From JAFASC01 sp036265935 (lineage in GTDB: Bacteria; Pseudomonadota; Alphaproteobacteria; Rhizobiales; Beijerinckiaceae), in the NCBI GenBank assembly GCA_036265935.1, contig DATAOB010000016.1:1-6860 (forward strand): a DNA stretch of 6,860 bases. Reading direction: 5' to 3'. Position 1 is the stretch's first letter. Every line of letters begins with the position of its first letter. Positions 1 through 5,412 of the stretch are shown piece after piece. Under the pieces are notes generated by a model. It ran no database searches. It was not told the DNA's origin and saw only the letters and a program-made list of their open reading frames with translations. Position numbers and translations under genes: made by a program.

Positions 1-153
1 TCCGCTGGAAGATGGCGTGAAATTCTCAATAGCGAGTATCACAACATAAACAATTCCGGACAGATTGAGGCCGTCTGGCAACCGCTCCATGGGATGCCGG
101 CCAAGGCACGCCTGATCGTTCCGGCGAATTCGCTCATGGTATTTACGCGCTAA
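1..153 (+). CDS. glgB: C-terminus of an alpha-amylase-superfamily enzyme, probably 1,4-alpha-glucan branching enzyme (partial)
   Basis: The frame is open from the left edge and ends at TAA 151-153, leaving the last 50 residues. The segment begins with GRWREILNS, followed by an Asn/Gly-rich turn and a final beta-strand ending in SLMVFTR. This is the pattern of the all-beta C-terminal domain of GH13 branching enzymes, where a 'W-x-E-I-L-N-S/T-D' strand precedes a glycine-rich loop and the chain ends in 'LPPLATVWF' or similar. GlgB forms alpha-1,6 branches in glycogen in the cytoplasm. The glycine-rich loop is less typical than in canonical GlgB, so another GH13 enzyme of trehalose or maltodextrin metabolism is possible. 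The catalytic domain lies outside the window, so the function is inferred only from this tail. The next gene begins 69 bases downstream on the same strand, which would fit co-transcription. Confidence 0.55.
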   Translation, partial: SAGRWREILNSEYHNINNSGQIEAVWQPLHGMPAKARLIVPANSLMVFTR

Positions 154-207
154 CGAGCCGGAGCATGGTTGCTCCAAAAGAGGATTTTTTACTGGCGCGA
201 ATGCGAC

Positions 208-216
208 AGAGGGAGG
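208..216 (+). promoter_or_regulatory. Strong ribosome binding site that sets the GMC-DUF1080 start
   Basis: The purine run AGAGGGAGG lies 6 bases upstream of ATG 223-225. The longer reading of the same frame starts at TTG 169 and has no comparable site before it, so 223 is taken as the start. Confidence 0.75.
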
Positions 217-222
217 CGCGAT

Positions 223-2733
223 ATGCTCAAGACCAGTGCAACGCCACAACAAACTGATTTTAGCCTCGATGTGATTGGGCGCTGGGTTTGCAACAGCCTG
301 GAAGAAGCTTTGCTCAGCACCGACAAGGGTGCAGACTCGAGCGCTCGCCCCTTCGACATGATCATTGTCGGGGGAGGTTCGTTTGGTTCGGTGCTGGCCA
401 GCCATCTGTTCAGTGCCGATACCAGCCGCTCGCATCGCATTCTTGTGCTGGAGGCTGGGCCCTTTGTATTTCCGGAGCATGTGCAGAATCTTCCACCCGG
501 TTTCGACGGCGGGCCGCTCTGGAGCGTACCCTGGGTGGCCGATCCGAAGCTCAAATTTCCGGGCTTGGCTTTCTGTTTGGGCGGTCGCTCGTTGTTGTGG
601 GGAGGCTGGTCGCCACGCTTTATCGAATCGGAACTCGACGATCCGGATTGGCCAGATGATGTCAAGCGCGACTTGACGCAGAAGGTGCTTCCCCGGGCCG
701 CCCCGAAGGAATCATATCTCGACCAAGCGTCGCGCCAAATCGGTACCGACGCGCCGAACGATTTCGTATTTGGCCCGCTTCACTCGGCTCTGCGCACACG
801 CCTCTATGCGGGACTTAAAGCGCGTCCATCGGGACTCGATCCGATGCTGACCGGCAATCGCGGAACATTAGATAAAGCAGACGATCTCGAAGCTCCGTTA
901 GCCGTCCAATCGGGATCCGTTCGGCCCGGCTTTTTCCCGTTTAACAAGTTCAATGGAGTGCAGCTGCTGATCCGCGCCGCCAGGCTCGCGCAGAGCGAAG
1001 CCCAGCAGAGTTCATCCGGTCCCGAAATGTTCAAGAAGCGCTTGTTCGTCGTCGACAACACGCGCGTTCTTAGCCTGCTGAGACAGGGTCGACGAATCAC
1101 TGGCCTTCTCACCGACCGGGGACCCGTGCGGGTCGACGAAAGCGCCAAGGTGTTTCTCGCTCTCGGTACCATCGAAAGCACGCGATTGGCGCTGCAATCG
1201 CTCCCCAATGAAAAGCAGTTGATCGGGCGTAATTTGATGGCACATTTACGTTCGAACGTGACAGTACGAGTGCCGAGGGCAAGTTTCCCCGAGCTCGACC
1301 CCGCAAGCGATCCACGAAACAAGGAGCTGCAAATCTCGGCGATGTTCGTCAAAGGCATCCATGATGTAGGCGCAAATCGAAAAGGCCATTTTCACATCCA
1401 AATCACCGCTTCGGGCGTGGGAGAGCTCGGTAGCGACTCGGAGGCCGAGCTTTTCAAGAAAATTCCGAATATTGATGAGCTGGATCGCTTTGACGACCTC
1501 ACTGACAAGTGGGTCGTAATCACGTTCCGAGGCATTGGCGAGATGTTCGGCGACAAAACCGCCGCGGCAGCAAACCGTGTGACTTTGGAGACGAAACCGG
1601 GAGGGCGTGACTTCGATCTCGCTCGCGCCCTCGTCACTTTGAGCGCCGGCTCGCAGGAACAGCAAAAACTTTGGGATGTGATGGACCAAGCCTGTCTCGA
1701 CCTCAGCGATCTTGTTGGCAGGCCCGGAGAGATTCAATACCTCTACAGCTCTCCCACCGGCACGTGGTGGGACACAAAAAAGCCGGACCTTCAAAAGCTG
1801 CGAACAACGGTGCGAGACGCGCTCGGAACAACGCATCACGAATCCGGCACGCTATGGATGGGCTCCGCTCCCGACCGCTCCGTCACAGACCAGTGGGGGT
1901 GCTTTTGGGAGACGGAAAATCTGTTTGCGATCGGCCCCGCCGTGTTGCCACGAATGGGCTCACCGAATCCAATGCTCTCCGGTGTCGCTCTGACGCGCCG
2001 GACCGGAGATCATGTCTTGCGCCGCAATGTCATACCTGCCGAAGACGGTTTCGAGCCATTATTTGACGGCTCCGACACTACCTTCGGCCGCTGGTTGATG
2101 GCCGGACAGGGTACGTTTGCATTGGTAGATGGCCAGCTGATCGCGCAACCCGGAGGAGAAATCGGGCTCTTATATTACGCAACCAAGCAGTTCGGCGACT
2201 TTGTACTGCGCGTTCAATTCATGTTGCCGAGGCCCACTGGAGATCGTAACGACAACTCTGGCGTGTTCGTACGCTTCAGAGACCCGCGCCTGCCACGCAA
2301 GGAGGGAGCCGACCCTTACGCCAACCAAGCTTATATCGGCGTCGATACCGGTTTCGAGATTCAGATCGATGAAGAGGCACGCGGCAACAAAACCCTCGTG
2401 CCGCCCGAGGCGGATGGTCTCGACTTTAATCGCACTGGAGCGGTCTATAAAGTCGCCAATCAGCAATATACACGAGGACCGCAAATTGCTGCGGGCGAAT
2501 GGTATGAGTACCGGATTGAAGTCGCGGGAAATGTTTATGTGGCCAGGTTGAAGAAGGCCGGTGACGCGGATTTTATTCAGACGACCAGGTTCGAAAAGCC
2601 CGCCACCGACGAGTTCAAACTACGCGGCTTAACTCCTGCGGAAGACCCGCATTCCGGCTTCATAGGACTACAGGTGCACACCGGGAATGTGGCGTTTCGA
2701 AATATCGGAGTGCGCCCGACAAATGTGGCCTAG
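223..2733 (+). CDS. GMC-family FAD oxidoreductase fused to a C-terminal DUF1080 (3-keto-disaccharide hydrolase) domain
   Basis: This 836-residue protein has two domains. Residues about 44-600 are a GMC (glucose-methanol-choline) oxidoreductase: the dinucleotide-binding GGGSFG is at 50-55 after a hydrophobic strand, the HxxGTxxMG active-site motif is at 539-547 (His539 the likely catalytic base), and the paired residue is Asn582 in GSPNPML, 43 residues later. A His/Asn pair is known from sugar-oxidising GMC enzymes such as pyranose oxidases and FAD-dependent glycoside 3-oxidases. Residues about 607-835 match DUF1080 (PF06439): FEPLFDG at the start, NSGVF near 678, GFEIQID at 710-716, RTGAVY at 737-742, GEWYEY at 758-763 and a closing GFIGLQVHTG strand. 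DUF1080 proteins are linked to hydrolysis or elimination of 3-keto-glycosides. No signal peptide is visible, so the protein is probably cytoplasmic. Inferred role: oxidise a glycoside, then cleave the keto product. The exact substrate is unknown. The start is ATG 223, supported by its ribosome binding site. Confidence 0.85.
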   Translation: MLKTSATPQQTDFSLDVIGRWVCNSLEEALLSTDKGADSSARPFDMIIVGGGSFGSVLASHLFSADTSRSHRILVLEAGPFVFPEHVQNLPPGFDGGPLWSVPWVADPKLKFPGLAFCLGGRSLLWGGWSPRFIESELDDPDWPDDVKRDLTQKVLPRAAPKESYLDQASRQIGTDAPNDFVFGPLHSALRTRLYAGLKARPSGLDPMLTGNRGTLDKADDLEAPLAVQSGSVRPGFFPFNKFNGVQLLIRAARLAQSEAQQSSSGPEMFKKRLFVVDNTRVLSLLRQGRRITGLLTDRGPVRVDESAKVFLALGTIESTRLALQSLPNEKQLIGRNLMAHLRSNVTVRVPRASFPELDPASDPRNKELQISAMFVKGIHDVGANRKGHFHIQITASGVGELGSDSEAELFKKIPNIDELDRFDDLTDKWVVITFRGIGEMFGDKTAAAANRVTLETKPGGRDFDLARALVTLSAGSQEQQKLWDVMDQACLDLSDLVGRPGEIQYLYSSPTGTWWDTKKPDLQKLRTTVRDALGTTHHESGTLWMGSAPDRSVTDQWGCFWETENLFAIGPAVLPRMGSPNPMLSGVALTRRTGDHVLRRNVIPAEDGFEPLFDGSDTTFGRWLMAGQGTFALVDGQLIAQPGGEIGLLYYATKQFGDFVLRVQFMLPRPTGDRNDNSGVFVRFRDPRLPRKEGADPYANQAYIGVDTGFEIQIDEEARGNKTLVPPEADGLDFNRTGAVYKVANQQYTRGPQIAAGEWYEYRIEVAGNVYVARLKKAGDADFIQTTRFEKPATDEFKLRGLTPAEDPHSGFIGLQVHTGNVAFRNIGVRPTNVA

Positions 2734-2752
2734 AGCTGTGGTTTTTGGCGAC

Positions 2753-3337
2753 CTAACGCGACGCCGCGACGATCTGCGGCAGCAGCACCTGGCGAAACGA
2801 TTCTTCCGATAAGGGGCCGACGAAACGGTAGGCGATCGTGCCGTCGGGCTTGACGACATAAGTCTCGGGCACGCCGTAGACGCCGAAATCGATGCCGGTG
2901 CGGCCCGATTGATCGACACCGATGCGCGCGAACGGATTGCCGCCCTCGCCGAGAAAGCGCCGGGTATTTTCCGGCTGATCCTTGTAGGCAAGGCCGACGA
3001 GGCTGACGCGGTCCTTCAGCTCCGGATTGCGCGCGATTTCCATCAGCACCGGATGTTCGGTGTGGCAGGGCACGCACCATGATGCGAAAACATTGACGAG
3101 GCTGACGCGGCCCTGCCGCAGATCGGCGTCCGACAGGCCGGGCGTCGGCATGCCGGCGAGTGGCGGCAGATCGAAATGCGGCACCGGCCGGCCGATCAGC
3201 GCCGAAGGTAAGAGCGATGCGTCGCCGGAATAGAGCCGCACGAAGAACAAGGCCGCCAATGCGGCGAACGCGACCGCCGGCACGAACAAAAGCCAGCGCG
3301 CGCCGCGCCGCGGCGCCTCGTTCGTCGTGCTGGTCAT
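2753..3337 (-). CDS. ccmG: Cytochrome c biogenesis thiol:disulfide oxidoreductase CcmG/DsbE
   Basis: This 194-residue protein has one N-terminal membrane anchor (about residues 14-34) and a periplasmic thioredoxin fold. The redox motif WCVPC is at 87-91, preceded by the VNVFAS strand, and the cis-proline segment GVPETY is at 155-160, a signature of CcmG/ResA/TlpA-type proteins. In the Ccm system CcmG keeps the CxxCH cysteines of apocytochromes reduced before heme ligation. It is the last gene of ccmC-ccmD-ccmG, 24 bases after the ccmD stop. The start at 3337 is well fixed: reading upstream in the same frame meets the ccmD stop with no ATG, GTG or TTG in between. The ribosome binding site is poor, so translational coupling to ccmD is likely. 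Length is normal for the family. The stop faces that of the GMC-DUF1080 gene across 19 bases. Confidence 0.93.
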   Translation of the reverse strand: MTSTTNEAPRRGARWLLFVPAVAFAALAALFFVRLYSGDASLLPSALIGRPVPHFDLPPLAGMPTPGLSDADLRQGRVSLVNVFASWCVPCHTEHPVLMEIARNPELKDRVSLVGLAYKDQPENTRRFLGEGGNPFARIGVDQSGRTGIDFGVYGVPETYVVKPDGTIAYRFVGPLSEESFRQVLLPQIVAASR

Positions 3338-3361
3338 GGTGCGTTCGTCATTGCGCGCTCG

Positions 3362-3520
3362 TCATGGGATGTCGTCGCGCGCCGGACTCGTGCCGGCGAG
3401 CTTGCCGAGCGCCTGTTTCAGCCCGCGATAATCGATGACAATCTTCAGAATCATGCCGCCGATCACCAACGCGGCGATGCCATAGGCTGCGGCGATGTAG
3501 CCGAAATACGACCCGCTCAT
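3362..3520 (-). CDS. ccmD: Heme exporter protein D, small membrane protein CcmD
   Basis: This 52-residue protein has a single membrane helix (about residues 6-29, from YFGYIAAAYGIAALV onward) followed by a basic cytoplasmic tail with the typical DYRGLKQALGKL segment. CcmD is required for release of holo-CcmE from the CcmABC complex during c-type cytochrome maturation. The ATG (3518-3520) overlaps the TGA of ccmC (3517-3519) by ATGA-type coupling, and ccmG follows after 24 bases. The gene can also be read as the tail of a much longer open frame running up to 3934. That extension is the antisense-like shadow of ccmC's other frames and lacks membrane or family character. Position, size and topology make the assignment firm although the sequence family is poorly conserved. 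Confidence 0.88.
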   Translation of the reverse strand: MSGSYFGYIAAAYGIAALVIGGMILKIVIDYRGLKQALGKLAGTSPARDDIP

Positions 3521-4275
3521 CGCGCCGGCTCTCCCGCGGCATAGACCGGCGCCTCGCTCTGCTCGGCGGCGAGGATGGTCAGCCGCCGCAAACGCCGGCG
3601 CAAAATCTCGTTGCGGATCGCCATCATATGCAGCGTCAGGAACAGAAGCGTCGCGGCAATCGCCATGATGATGAGCGGCATCAGCATCGATGCGGCGATC
3701 GCCGGGCCGCCGATGCGGAACACCGAGGAGGGCTGATGCAGTGTGTTCCACCAATCGACCGAGAACTTGATGATCGGCAGATTGACGGCGCCGACGAGCG
3801 TCATGATGGCGGCGGCGCGGGCGGCGCGGTTCGGCTCCTCGATCGCCTCCCACAGCGCGATCAGCGCGAGATAGATCAGAAACAGGACGAGCACCGAGGT
3901 GAGCCTTGCGTCCCAGACCCACCACGTGCCCCACATCGGCTTGCCCCAGAGCGAGCCGGTCGCCAGACAGACGAAGGTGAAGGCAGCGCCGAGCGGCGCC
4001 GCCGCCTTCTGCGCCGCGTCGGCGAGCGGATGGCGCCAGACCAGCGTGCCGAGCGCCGCCGCGCTCATGACGACATAGATGAACAGCGACAGCCAGGCCG
4101 CGGGCACGTGCAGATACATGATCTTCACGCTGTCGCCCTGCTGGTAATCCGGCGGCGCGACGAAGAAGGTGAGGTAAAGGCCGGCGACGAAAAGGATCGC
4201 CGTCAGCCCGGCGGTCCAGGGCAGCAGGCGGCGCGTCAGCGACAGGAAAACCGTCGGATTGGCGATGTTCGGCAC
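3517..4275 (-). CDS. ccmC: Heme exporter subunit CcmC (heme-handling protein)
   Basis: CcmC is an integral inner-membrane protein that, with CcmAB, loads heme onto the chaperone CcmE. The 252-residue reading has about six hydrophobic helices and the tryptophan-rich heme-binding motif GTWWVWD at 116-122, defining the heme handling protein family. The two expected heme-ligand histidines are present: His56 in HVPAAW and His180 in WWNTLHQPSS. The start is uncertain because no in-frame ATG exists. GTG 4273-4275 gives MPNIANPTVF and a normal family length; TTG 4309-4311 would add 12 residues rich in Cys/Arg that look non-native. Neither has a clear ribosome binding site. It is the first gene of ccmC-ccmD-ccmG. 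Unlike the common ccmABCDG order, ccmA and ccmB are not upstream; a divergent gene is found instead. The C-terminus overlaps ccmD by four bases. Confidence 0.92.
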   Translation of the reverse strand: MPNIANPTVFLSLTRRLLPWTAGLTAILFVAGLYLTFFVAPPDYQQGDSVKIMYLHVPAAWLSLFIYVVMSAAALGTLVWRHPLADAAQKAAAPLGAAFTFVCLATGSLWGKPMWGTWWVWDARLTSVLVLFLIYLALIALWEAIEEPNRAARAAAIMTLVGAVNLPIIKFSVDWWNTLHQPSSVFRIGGPAIAASMLMPLIIMAIAATLLFLTLHMMAIRNEILRRRLRRLTILAAEQSEAPVYAAGEPAR

Positions 4276-4411
4276 GGGCCGTGATCTAGAACCGCAGCAT
4301 GGCCGATGCAACGCAAAATCATGGCGGCTTGGCGGAAGCTTCGCTTTTCACCAAGGTGGCGACGGCGCCCCAAGCCACCGCGGACATTCGCTCGTCGTCT
4401 CACGACAAACG

Positions 4412-4425
4412 TTGCGCTAGCGCAA
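4412..4425. promoter_or_regulatory. Perfect palindrome TTGCGCTAGCGCAA, candidate FixK/FNR-type box
   Basis: All seven base pairs are self-complementary. The site fits TTG(A/C)-N6-(T/G)CAA, the form described for rhizobial FixK2 boxes of the CRP/FNR family. It lies about 137 bases from the ccmC GTG and 135 bases from the ATG at 4560, so it could serve either gene. If it acts at -41.5, the matching -10 sequences (near 4447-4452 on plus and 4384-4389 on minus) are both weak. Regulator identity is inference. Confidence 0.5.
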
Positions 4426-4486
4426 ACGACAACGCATTCTGCTGTCGGATTCCTTTGCGTTTGGCAAAACCTCGTGGGTTTCTCTG

Positions 4487-4514
4487 TTGCTTAGGCGGAT
4501 TGCGGTGTTACGCT
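4487..4514 (+). promoter_or_regulatory. Weak sigma-70-like promoter candidate for the small cytochrome gene
   Basis: TTGCTT (4487-4492), a 16-base spacer and TACGCT (4509-4514) preceded by an extended TGT give three of six matches in each hexamer. The implied leader before the ATG is about 40 bases. The match is marginal. Confidence 0.2.
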
Positions 4515-4548
4515 CTTTTGCGGGCTCAGCGCCCGGGAAATCGTATTT

Positions 4549-4553
4549 GGGAG
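4549..4553 (+). promoter_or_regulatory. Ribosome binding site that sets the small cytochrome start
   Basis: GGGAG lies 6 bases upstream of ATG 4560-4562 and supports that start over upstream in-frame ATGs near 4299, which would add 87 residues of unlike sequence ahead of the signal peptide. Confidence 0.6.
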
Positions 4554-4559
4554 ACGGCA

Positions 4560-4811
4560 ATGCGAGAAGTGAATGTTTTCCCGTTTGCAGCGAAGACACT
4601 GGGCTCCGCAGCCGCGATCGGGGCAGCGATCTTTCTCCTCGGCACTGCGATTTCGATTGCGCCACGCCCCGCGACAGCTTTGCCCGCTTACGCGCAGCAG
4701 ACCGGGGTTTCCTGCGGCAAATGTCATGTGAACGCGGCGGGCTCGGGCCCGCGGACCGCATATGGCAACGCATTCGCCGCCAACGGCCACAAGCTTCCCG
4801 GTAAGAAATAG
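4560..4811 (+). CDS. Very small exported mono-heme c-type cytochrome-like protein
   Basis: This 83-residue precursor has a hydrophobic signal segment at about 16-33 and a likely cleavage near Ala40 (RPATA before LPAYAQ). The mature part of some 43 residues holds one heme c site, CGKCH, at 52-56, inside the pattern AYAQQTGVSCGKCH...YGNAFAANGHKL. The order 'A-x-Q-T-G-x-x-C-x-x-C-H ... F/Y-G-x-x-F-x-x-N-G' is seen at the N-terminus of larger periplasmic or outer-membrane-associated c-type proteins, and here it stands nearly alone. There is no methionine after the heme motif, so His-Met coordination is excluded; His77 is the only other histidine in the mature chain. It would depend on the Ccm pathway whose ccmCDG genes diverge from it. 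The electron partner is unknown. The DUF1236-like gene follows after 94 bases. Confidence 0.75.
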   Translation: MREVNVFPFAAKTLGSAAAIGAAIFLLGTAISIAPRPATALPAYAQQTGVSCGKCHVNAAGSGPRTAYGNAFAANGHKLPGKK

Positions 4812-4828
4812 CCGTCCCGCTCCGCTTG

Positions 4829-4851
4829 GCTCGCACGGGTTTAGTGCGGGC
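4829..4851 (+). other. Short hairpin after the small cytochrome gene
   Basis: An 8-bp stem (one G-T pair) closes a 7-base loop between the cytochrome stop and the next gene. No T-run follows, so it is not a standard terminator. It might modulate read-through or mRNA stability. Confidence 0.25.
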
Positions 4852-4905
4852 GCAATCGCGGAACAATGCCGACATTGAGCCGTTCCCTGGCAAAGGAGCG
4901 AGGCA

Positions 4906-5340
4906 ATGTCAGCAAGTGCTATTCGCGTTGCAGCACCGCTCGCGGCTTTGTGTTTGGCCGCGAGCATGGCCGCCGCACAAACGGGCGTGATCGATCCCGA
5001 TCGCGTCCATCCGGGTCTCGCGCATTCGGCGCAGCCGACAAAGGATCTGCCCGGCGATAAGGCCCATCCCGCCCTTTCGCAATTCTCGATGCAGGATCGC
5101 GCCGAGATTTACCGCGCCGTCGCCGGTGCACAGCAGAATCCGCAGCAGAACAGGTCGGCCGCGAGCCCGCACGTCGAGGTCGGTGCGCCGGTTCCCGATT
5201 CCGTTCAGGTGCAACCGTTCCCGGACTCGCTGACGAGCCGGTTACCGGCCGCCAAGGCTTTCAACTATGCGCTTTGGAACGGGCAGGTGCTATTGGTCGA
5301 GCCCGGCAGCAAGAAGGTCGCCGATATCATTCGCGAATAA
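4906..5340 (+). CDS. Exported DUF1236-like protein of unknown function
   Basis: This 144-residue protein starts at ATG 4906 with a clear ribosome binding site, AAAGGAG at 4892-4898, 7 bases upstream. Residues 1-24 form a signal peptide with an AAA cleavage site before QTG. A polar region rich in Pro, Gln and Ala (25-90) includes an LSQFSMQDRAEIYRAV helix. The C-terminus, about 93-142, has the DUF1236 (PF06823) layout: VGAPVPDSVQVQPFP, then LPAAKAFNYALWNGQVLLVEP, then KKVADIIRE. DUF1236 proteins are usually short, exported and found in Hyphomicrobiales; no biochemical role is established. No cysteine or heme motif is present in the mature protein. It lies 94 bases after the small cytochrome gene and is closed by a strong terminator, so the two may form one transcript. 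Confidence 0.72.
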   Translation: MSASAIRVAAPLAALCLAASMAAAQTGVIDPDRVHPGLAHSAQPTKDLPGDKAHPALSQFSMQDRAEIYRAVAGAQQNPQQNRSAASPHVEVGAPVPDSVQVQPFPDSLTSRLPAAKAFNYALWNGQVLLVEPGSKKVADIIRE

Positions 5341-5379
5341 GGCGCAGCGGGCCGCAACGGCGCACAAGCCTAAGGAAGA

Positions 5380-5408
5380 GAAGGCGCCGTCGAGGCGCCT
5401 TCTTTTTT
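5380..5408 (+). terminator. Rho-independent terminator, probably bidirectional
   Basis: A perfect 9-bp stem (GAAGGCGCC at 5380-5388 with GGCGCCTTC at 5394-5402) closes a 5-base loop and is followed by six T residues at 5403-5408. It ends the rightward DUF1236-like transcript. On the minus strand the same stem lies 10 bases past the stop of the membrane cytochrome gene and is followed by a pyrimidine-rich, T-containing run, so it may also stop the leftward unit. Confidence 0.9.
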
Positions 5409-5412
5409 CGGC

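Larger units (their letters stand above)
4276..4559. other. Divergent intergenic region between ccmC and the small cytochrome gene
   Basis: These 284 bases separate the leftward ccmC unit from the rightward small cytochrome gene and must hold the control sequences for both. The plus-strand frame of the cytochrome gene stays open back to about 4299, but that upstream peptide has no family features and would bury the signal peptide. The clearest element is the palindrome at 4412-4425. I see no RNA gene or mobile element. Confidence 0.6.

Noticed and set aside
169..222. Longer fusion-protein reading from TTG 169
   Set aside because: No ribosome binding site precedes it, while ATG 223 has a very strong one; the extra 18 residues are not part of the GMC fold.
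1246..1839. Minus-strand open frame of 197 residues inside the fusion gene
   Set aside because: It is antisense to a well-supported domain protein and has no recognisable motif or ribosome binding site.
3521..3934. Long minus-strand open frame upstream of and in frame with ccmD
   Set aside because: It overlaps ccmC in another frame and is Arg/Asp/His-rich low-complexity sequence typical of a shadow frame in high-GC DNA; only the last 52 codons are ccmD.
3628..4284. Plus-strand open frame of 218 residues opposite ccmC
   Set aside because: The translation is extremely rich in Arg, Asp, Glu and Gln, as expected from the complement of a hydrophobic membrane-protein gene; no family features are visible.
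4336..4343. GAAGCTTC palindrome in the intergenic region
   Set aside because: Eight-base palindromes are expected by chance in a few kilobases and this one has no supporting context.
4454..4468. Second inverted repeat (TTTGC ... GCAAA) as another FixK-type box
   Set aside because: The central spacing is one base too short for the TTGC-N6-GCAA geometry and the arms are only 5 bases.
4299..4559. In-frame N-terminal extension of the small cytochrome gene to an ATG at 4299 (170 residues in total)
   Set aside because: The added residues have no family character, the signal peptide would be buried, and a proper ribosome binding site precedes the ATG at 4560.
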